Shown: positions 6,647 through 9,140 of the stretch, one piece after another | How positions within the stretch are numbered: position 1 is the first letter of the stretch | Layout: each line of letters begins with the position of its first letter | Origin: Pseudofrankia asymbiotica | GTDB lineage: Bacteria; Actinomycetota; Actinomycetes; Frankiales; Frankiaceae | Direction of reading: 5' to 3' | Length of the DNA: 9,140 nt | Assembly: GCF_001983105.1 (NCBI RefSeq) | Contig: NZ_MOMC01000070.1 | Coordinates: forward strand, 31,904-41,043 | Translations under genes and position numbers: made by a program | Notes under the pieces: model-generated | What the model was told of the DNA's origin: nothing | Database searches by the model: none | What the model saw: the letters and a program-made list of their open reading frames with translations, nothing else

Positions 6647-6999
6647 AGGGCGGCCCTGGTCCCGTGCGACCGGGTGTGGGCCGACCGGGTGCCACCGCGG
6701 CGCCGGCGCGCGGGCCGGAAGTGCGGCGGTTGCGGCGGTGCGGGATCGGGTGGCAGGTGCGGGCCCGGCTCGGGGTGCGGGCCCGGCTCGGTGGGCGTCG
6801 GCTCGGTGACGCCGAACAGCGGGGCGTCGAGATCCTGGTCGGCGTCCTCGCGGGCGCGCGACGCCGCCGGCGAGGTCAGCCGGTCCGCGAGCCACCAGGA
6901 CGGGCGCGACGCGGGGCTTCGCCGCGGTCGCGTGGCCTTCTGCCGGGCGCGGCTTCTCGATTCCCGCTCGGCCGCTGGCGGGGTGCACGAGTCGCTCAT
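6643..6999 (-). CDS. Small Pro/Arg-rich protein coupled to the monooxygenase
   Basis: 118 aa, not recognised. The ATG at 6999 follows AGGGAA on the minus strand by a few bases, and nearly every third codon position is G or C, both signs of real coding. The stop TGA overlaps the monooxygenase start as GTGA (6643-6646), so the two are probably translated together. The N-terminal part is basic and Arg/Ser-rich, then comes SWWLADRLTSPAASRAREDADQDLDAPLFGVTEP at about residues 33-66, the only part that looks like a folded or conserved motif. The rest is Pro-rich with two copies of EPGPHP/L, then an Arg cluster (RPARRRRGG) near the C-terminus. No signal peptide or membrane segment. It might be a disordered partner or a regulatory leader peptide for the monooxygenase; no function can be assigned. 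Confidence 0.62.
   Translation of the reverse strand: MSDSCTPPAAERESRSRARQKATRPRRSPASRPSWWLADRLTSPAASRAREDADQDLDAPLFGVTEPTPTEPGPHPEPGPHLPPDPAPPQPPHFRPARRRRGGTRSAHTRSHGTRAAL
6756..6791 (-). repeat. Two tandem 18-bp units inside the small protein gene
   Basis: On the plus strand GGTGCGGGCCCGGCTCG occurs at 6756-6772 and 6774-6790, a period of 18 bases or six codons. On the coding strand it gives two EPGPH units. It is an in-frame duplication that lengthens the Pro-rich tract. Confidence 0.65.
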
Positions 7000-7070
7000 G
7001 ATTTCCCTGTACCCGCATTGGCCCGGGCTTACCGGGCGACGGCGTTCCGGGGCCCTGGCCGGGCGGCCAC

Positions 7071-7162
7071 ACTGACGGATGCCGGACATCGGTGTGGACG
7101 TCGCGATCGGTGGCCACAATACTGACGGCCGCGTCGGGACTGACGTCGTGTCCGGACTGACC
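7071..7162 (+). repeat. Spaced ACTGAC repeats in the divergent intergenic region
   Basis: ACTGAC starts at 7071, 7121, 7139 and 7156; the first three read ACTGACG. The first two copies follow GGCCACA, separated from ACTGAC by zero to three bases. Spacings are 50, 18 and 17 bases. They lie between the small-protein gene (minus) and the YccF gene (plus), where a regulator or promoter is expected. No sigma-70-like promoter could be set with confidence in this 245-base region. Confidence 0.4.
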
Positions 7163-7197
7163 GGGCCGTCGGGCCGTCGGGCCGTGGGGCCGTGGGG
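7163..7197 (+). repeat. Four tandem 8-mers with G-quadruplex pattern upstream of the YccF gene
   Basis: GGGCCGTC occurs twice (7163-7178), then GGGCCGTG twice (7179-7194), and GGG follows at 7195-7197. This gives five runs of three or four G (at 7163, 7171, 7179, 7186 and 7194) with loops of four or five bases, all on the plus strand. It lies about 48 bases before the YccF start, so it is likely in the 5' leader or promoter. Confidence 0.65.
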
Positions 7198-7233
7198 AGC
7201 GCCGGGGCCGCCGGCGAAGGGAACGCCGAGGAG

Positions 7234-7239
7234 AGGAGG
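7234..7239 (+). promoter_or_regulatory. Strong ribosome binding site of the YccF gene
   Basis: AGGAGG, a full match to the anti-Shine-Dalgarno core, ends five bases before the ATG at 7245 and fixes this start. Confidence 0.85.
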
Positions 7240-7244
7240 ACGCG

Positions 7245-7619
7245 ATGCGCCTCGTGCTGAACCTGATCTGGCTGGTGCTGTGCGGGCTGTGGATGGCGAT
7301 CGGCTACACGATCGCCGCGTTGGTCTGCTTCATCCTGATCATCACGATCCCGTTCGGGATCGCGTCGCTGCGGATCGCGAACTACGCGCTCTGGCCTTTT
7401 GGCCGGACGGTGGTCGACGACCCGGAGGCCGGCGCGCCGTCGCTCGTCGGCAACGTGCTGTGGGTGGTCTTCGCCGGGTGGTGGCTGGCGATCGGCCATC
7501 TCGTCACCGGGTTCCTGCTCTGCCTGACGATCATTGGCATCCCGCTGGGCCTGGCCAACTTCAAGCTGATCCCGGTGTCGCTCCTCCCGCTCGGCAAGCA
7601 GATCGTCCCCGCTCCCTGA
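7245..7619 (+). CDS. yccF: YccF-family inner membrane protein
   Basis: 124-aa integral membrane protein made almost wholly of two similar halves. Residues 4-57 (LNLIWLVLCGLWMAIGY...ITIPFGIASLRIANYALWPFGRTVV) align by eye with 67-121 (GNVLWVVFAGWWLAIGH...TIIGIPLGLANFKLIPVSLLPLGKQIV). Each half has a Trp-rich hydrophobic stretch, the I(T/G)IPxGxA turn and a closing PFG/PLG motif, as in the YccF domain, so two to four membrane passes are expected. Length fits the family (Escherichia coli YccF is slightly longer). The symbol is a family-level assignment. Function is not established; the family is widespread and has been discussed as a possible transport-related membrane protein, which I cannot confirm from sequence. 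Divergent from the monooxygenase pair and convergent with the TetR gene, so probably a single-gene transcript, with repeats in its leader. Confidence 0.93.
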   Translation: MRLVLNLIWLVLCGLWMAIGYTIAALVCFILIITIPFGIASLRIANYALWPFGRTVVDDPEAGAPSLVGNVLWVVFAGWWLAIGHLVTGFLLCLTIIGIPLGLANFKLIPVSLLPLGKQIVPAP

Positions 7620-7655
7620 CACGGCTCGCCGGGGAGCGCGGCTGGCAGGGGTTCG

Positions 7656-7677
7656 CCGGCCAGGGTTGGCTGGCCGG
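7656..7677. terminator. Perfect stem-loop between convergent YccF and TetR genes
   Basis: Arms CCGGCCAG (7656-7663) and CTGGCCGG (7670-7677) pair perfectly over eight bases around loop GGTTGG. It sits in the 97-base gap between the two stop codons, where a two-way terminator is expected. No T-run follows. TGGCTGGCCGG from the right arm recurs at 7694-7704. Confidence 0.55.
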
Positions 7678-7716
7678 GTTGGCTGTTGGCGGATGGCTGG
7701 CCGGAGCGCCCGGGCG

Positions 7717-8442
7717 TCAGCCGAGGCGGAGCACGGGGCTGGCGGCGACGAGGTCCTCCCAGTCGCCCTGCGTGACGGGGCGGGTGGCCAGCGGGCGCTC
7801 GCCGCCCGGGCGCAGGCTGTCGACGAGCAGGTCCAGGTAGCGGCGCCAGATCACCGGGGCGGCGTGCTGGGTCGCGTCGATCAGACCGGTGATCGACCAG
7901 ACGACCACGCCGACGTCGTACGGCTCGACGTCGGCGCGGACCCGGCCGGCGGCCCGCGCCTCGGCGAGGATCAGCCCCAGGGTTCGCACGTACTCGTCGC
8001 GCAGCGGCCGGGCGACGGCCGCGTCCCACAGCCGGCCCGAGCGGACGCCGTCGATGGCGTGCTGCTCCGCCATCGCCCGGATGAAGACCTCCAGCCGCTC
8101 GGCCGGCTCCGGGTGGCCGTGAGCGGCCTGCGCCGTCGTCAGCAGCTGCTCGAAGAACGGGCGGGCCAGCTCGTCGAGCAGCGCGTTCTTCGTCGGGAAG
8201 CGCCGGTAGACGGTGCCGACCCCGACGCCGGCGCGGCTCGCGACCTCCTCGACGGTGAACGCGCCGCCGCGCTCCCGGTAGAGCTCCAGCGCGGCGGCCA
8301 GCACCCGCTCCCGGTTGCGCGCCGCGTCACAGCGCAGCCGCTCGGCGCGCGCAGGCGTCCGCGCCGATGTGGGGGAGGCCGGGGCCGGCCCCGCCGCAGC
8401 CGGCGCGGCCGCGACCGACGACGCCGAGGCCACGGAGGTCAT
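7717..8442 (-). CDS. TetR/AcrR-family transcriptional regulator
   Basis: Cytoplasmic DNA-binding repressor, 241 aa. Seen: TetR N-terminal domain at about 42-92 (RNRERVLAAALELYRERG, then helix-turn-helix FTVEEVASRAGVGVGTVYRRFPTKNALLDEL, about 62-92), followed by a helical C-terminal half of about 150 residues that would bind ligand and dimerise. The first 35 residues are Ala/Pro/Ser-rich and precede the usual start of the domain; no later ATG fits, so this disordered extension may be real or the start may be misplaced. The gene begins 25 bases after the stop of an MFS exporter gene on the same strand, so it is most likely co-transcribed and controls that exporter, perhaps in answer to an exported drug or metabolite. 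The operator should lie upstream of the exporter gene, outside the window. Confidence 0.93.
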   Translation of the reverse strand: MTSVASASSVAAAPAAAGPAPASPTSARTPARAERLRCDAARNRERVLAAALELYRERGGAFTVEEVASRAGVGVGTVYRRFPTKNALLDELARPFFEQLLTTAQAAHGHPEPAERLEVFIRAMAEQHAIDGVRSGRLWDAAVARPLRDEYVRTLGLILAEARAAGRVRADVEPYDVGVVVWSITGLIDATQHAAPVIWRRYLDLLVDSLRPGGERPLATRPVTQGDWEDLVAASPVLRLG

Positions 8443-8449
8443 GTCACCA

Positions 8450-8457
8450 GCCTAGGC
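8450..8457. other. Eight-base palindrome GCCTAGGC in the MFS-TetR gap
   Basis: GCCTAGGC lies 8-15 bases before the TetR start, inside the 25-base gap between the two genes. On the minus strand its AGG could serve as a weak ribosome binding site about eight bases from the ATG. It is too short to call an operator. Confidence 0.3.
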
Positions 8458-8467
8458 CAGAACCCGA

Positions 8468-9140
8468 TCAGCTCGCCGCTGGAGCGGCGACGGCTTGGTC
8501 CGCCCTGGCCGCGGGCACCGACGAACCCGGCTCGCCCGTCCGGCCCGACCTGGCCCGCAGCGTCGGGACCAGCGCGCCGGCCAGCGCCGCGACCAGCGTC
8601 GCCACGCCCAGCAGCACGAGGCTGGTGACGTAGCTGGACTCCTTCGGGTACCCGCCAGGCAGGCCGCCGGAGGCGAGCACGCTCGCGACGATGCCGCTGC
8701 CGATCGACCCGCCGATGGTGCGGATGTTGGAGTTCATGCCGGTGGCGGCGCCGGTCGTCTCGATCGGGACGGCCTGGATGATCAAATTGGCCATCGAGGA
8801 GAACGCCAGGCCGATGCCGATGCCCTGCACACCCGACATCACGATGAAGTTCCACGGCGAGCTGTGCGCGACGACCAGCTCGGCGCTGGCCGCCGCGGCC
8901 ACCACCGAGCCGACCACCAGCGGCAGCTTCGCGCCGAACCGTTCGGTGATCCGGCCGATCAGAACGCCGAGAACCAGCATCGCCACCGTGCCCGGCAGCA
9001 TGTACAGGCCCGAGAGCGTCACCGACGCGCCGAGGCCGTAGCCGACGCTCTTCGGCGTCTGCATCATCGGCGGCACGATGATGAAGGTCGCGTACATCCC
9101 GATGCCGAGCAGCAGCGCGGCGACGTTCGTCCACCACACC
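8468..9140 (-). CDS. MFS exporter, DHA2-type, C-terminal part only
   Basis: The reading frame runs off the right edge, so 223 C-terminal residues are seen and the start lies outside. They hold about six hydrophobic segments: VAALLLGIGMYATFIIVPPMM, then SGLYMLPGTVAMLVLGVLIGRITERFGAK (loop with the G-R-x-x-x-R-x-G pattern), LPLVVGSVVAAAASAELVV, FIVMSGVQGIGIGLAFSSMANLIIQAVP, a Gly-rich helix GAATGMNSNIRTIGGSIGSGIVASVL, and a last SLVLLGVATLVAALAGALVPTL, followed by a short charged tail. The pattern, above all ATGMNSNIRTIGGSIGSG, is typical of 14-helix drug:H+ antiporters of the EmrB/QacA type. It exports unknown small molecules across the cytoplasmic membrane using the proton gradient. The TetR gene follows closely and is its likely regulator. 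Confidence 0.92.
   Translation of the reverse strand, partial: VWWTNVAALLLGIGMYATFIIVPPMMQTPKSVGYGLGASVTLSGLYMLPGTVAMLVLGVLIGRITERFGAKLPLVVGSVVAAAASAELVVAHSSPWNFIVMSGVQGIGIGLAFSSMANLIIQAVPIETTGAATGMNSNIRTIGGSIGSGIVASVLASGGLPGGYPKESSYVTSLVLLGVATLVAALAGALVPTLRARSGRTGEPGSSVPAARADQAVAAPAAS

Noticed and set aside
4773..6695. Long minus-strand frame of 640 residues across ligD and the monooxygenase
   Set aside because: Out of frame with the true monooxygenase, Arg/Ala/Pro-rich, and it crosses two genes with clear motifs in other frames.
5324..7075. Long plus-strand frame of 583 residues opposite the monooxygenase and small gene
   Set aside because: Low-complexity Arg/Gly/Glu composition without motifs; it is the antisense shadow of a recognised flavoprotein gene.
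6647..7117. N-terminal extension of the monooxygenase frame up to 7117
   Set aside because: The extension is Arg/Pro/Ala-rich without motifs, and the GTGA overlap at 6643-6646 with the preceding gene marks the start.
1..9140. CRISPR array, tRNA, rRNA, insertion sequence or phage genes
   Set aside because: No regularly spaced long repeats with unique spacers, no cloverleaf-like or rRNA-like sequence, and no transposase, integrase or phage motif were seen on either strand.

Overview
The window is very GC-rich (well above 70% by eye) with GC-loaded third codon positions, GTG starts and AGGAGG-type ribosome binding sites. This fits a high-GC actinomycete. The Ras-like GTPase plus atypical P450 pair is the tail of a 'conservon', a module typical of Streptomyces, Frankia and related actinomycetes. 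The sequence does not fix the genus. No RNA gene, insertion sequence, CRISPR array, phage gene or origin was seen.

Layout. (1) 1-1949, plus strand: conservon end, a CvnD-type GTPase followed by a cytochrome P450 of the CYP157 kind that lacks the K-helix ExxR arginine and the usual I-helix acid/threonine pair. The upstream conservon genes (sensor kinase, roadblock protein, DUF742 protein) would lie left of the window. (2) 2065-3303, minus strand: a conserved membrane protein of unknown function. (3) 3304-3558: a divergent, G-rich intergenic region with a 31-bp-spaced direct repeat and a long stem-loop. (4) 3559-5289, plus strand: a LigD-type protein with only the 3'-phosphoesterase and ATP-dependent ligase domains, no polymerase domain. 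(5) 5303-6999, minus strand: a two-gene unit in which a small Pro/Arg-rich protein overlaps, by GTGA, the start of an FAD-dependent aromatic-hydroxylase-type monooxygenase. (6) 7000-7244: a divergent intergenic region with ACTGAC repeats and four tandem 8-mers that match a G-quadruplex pattern. (7) 7245-7619, plus strand: a YccF-family membrane protein. (8) 7717-9140, minus strand: a DHA2-type MFS exporter, cut by the window edge, followed after 25 bases by a TetR regulator.

How the genes work together. GTPase and P450 belong to one signalling module. Small protein and monooxygenase are translationally coupled. MFS and TetR are probably an exporter and its regulator. The membrane protein, LigD and YccF look like independent single genes. 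I see no single new multi-gene system. The most unusual items are the P450 with missing 'invariant' residues, the polymerase-free LigD with an acidic linker and structured leader, the coupled small protein, and the G-quadruplex-type repeat before the YccF gene.
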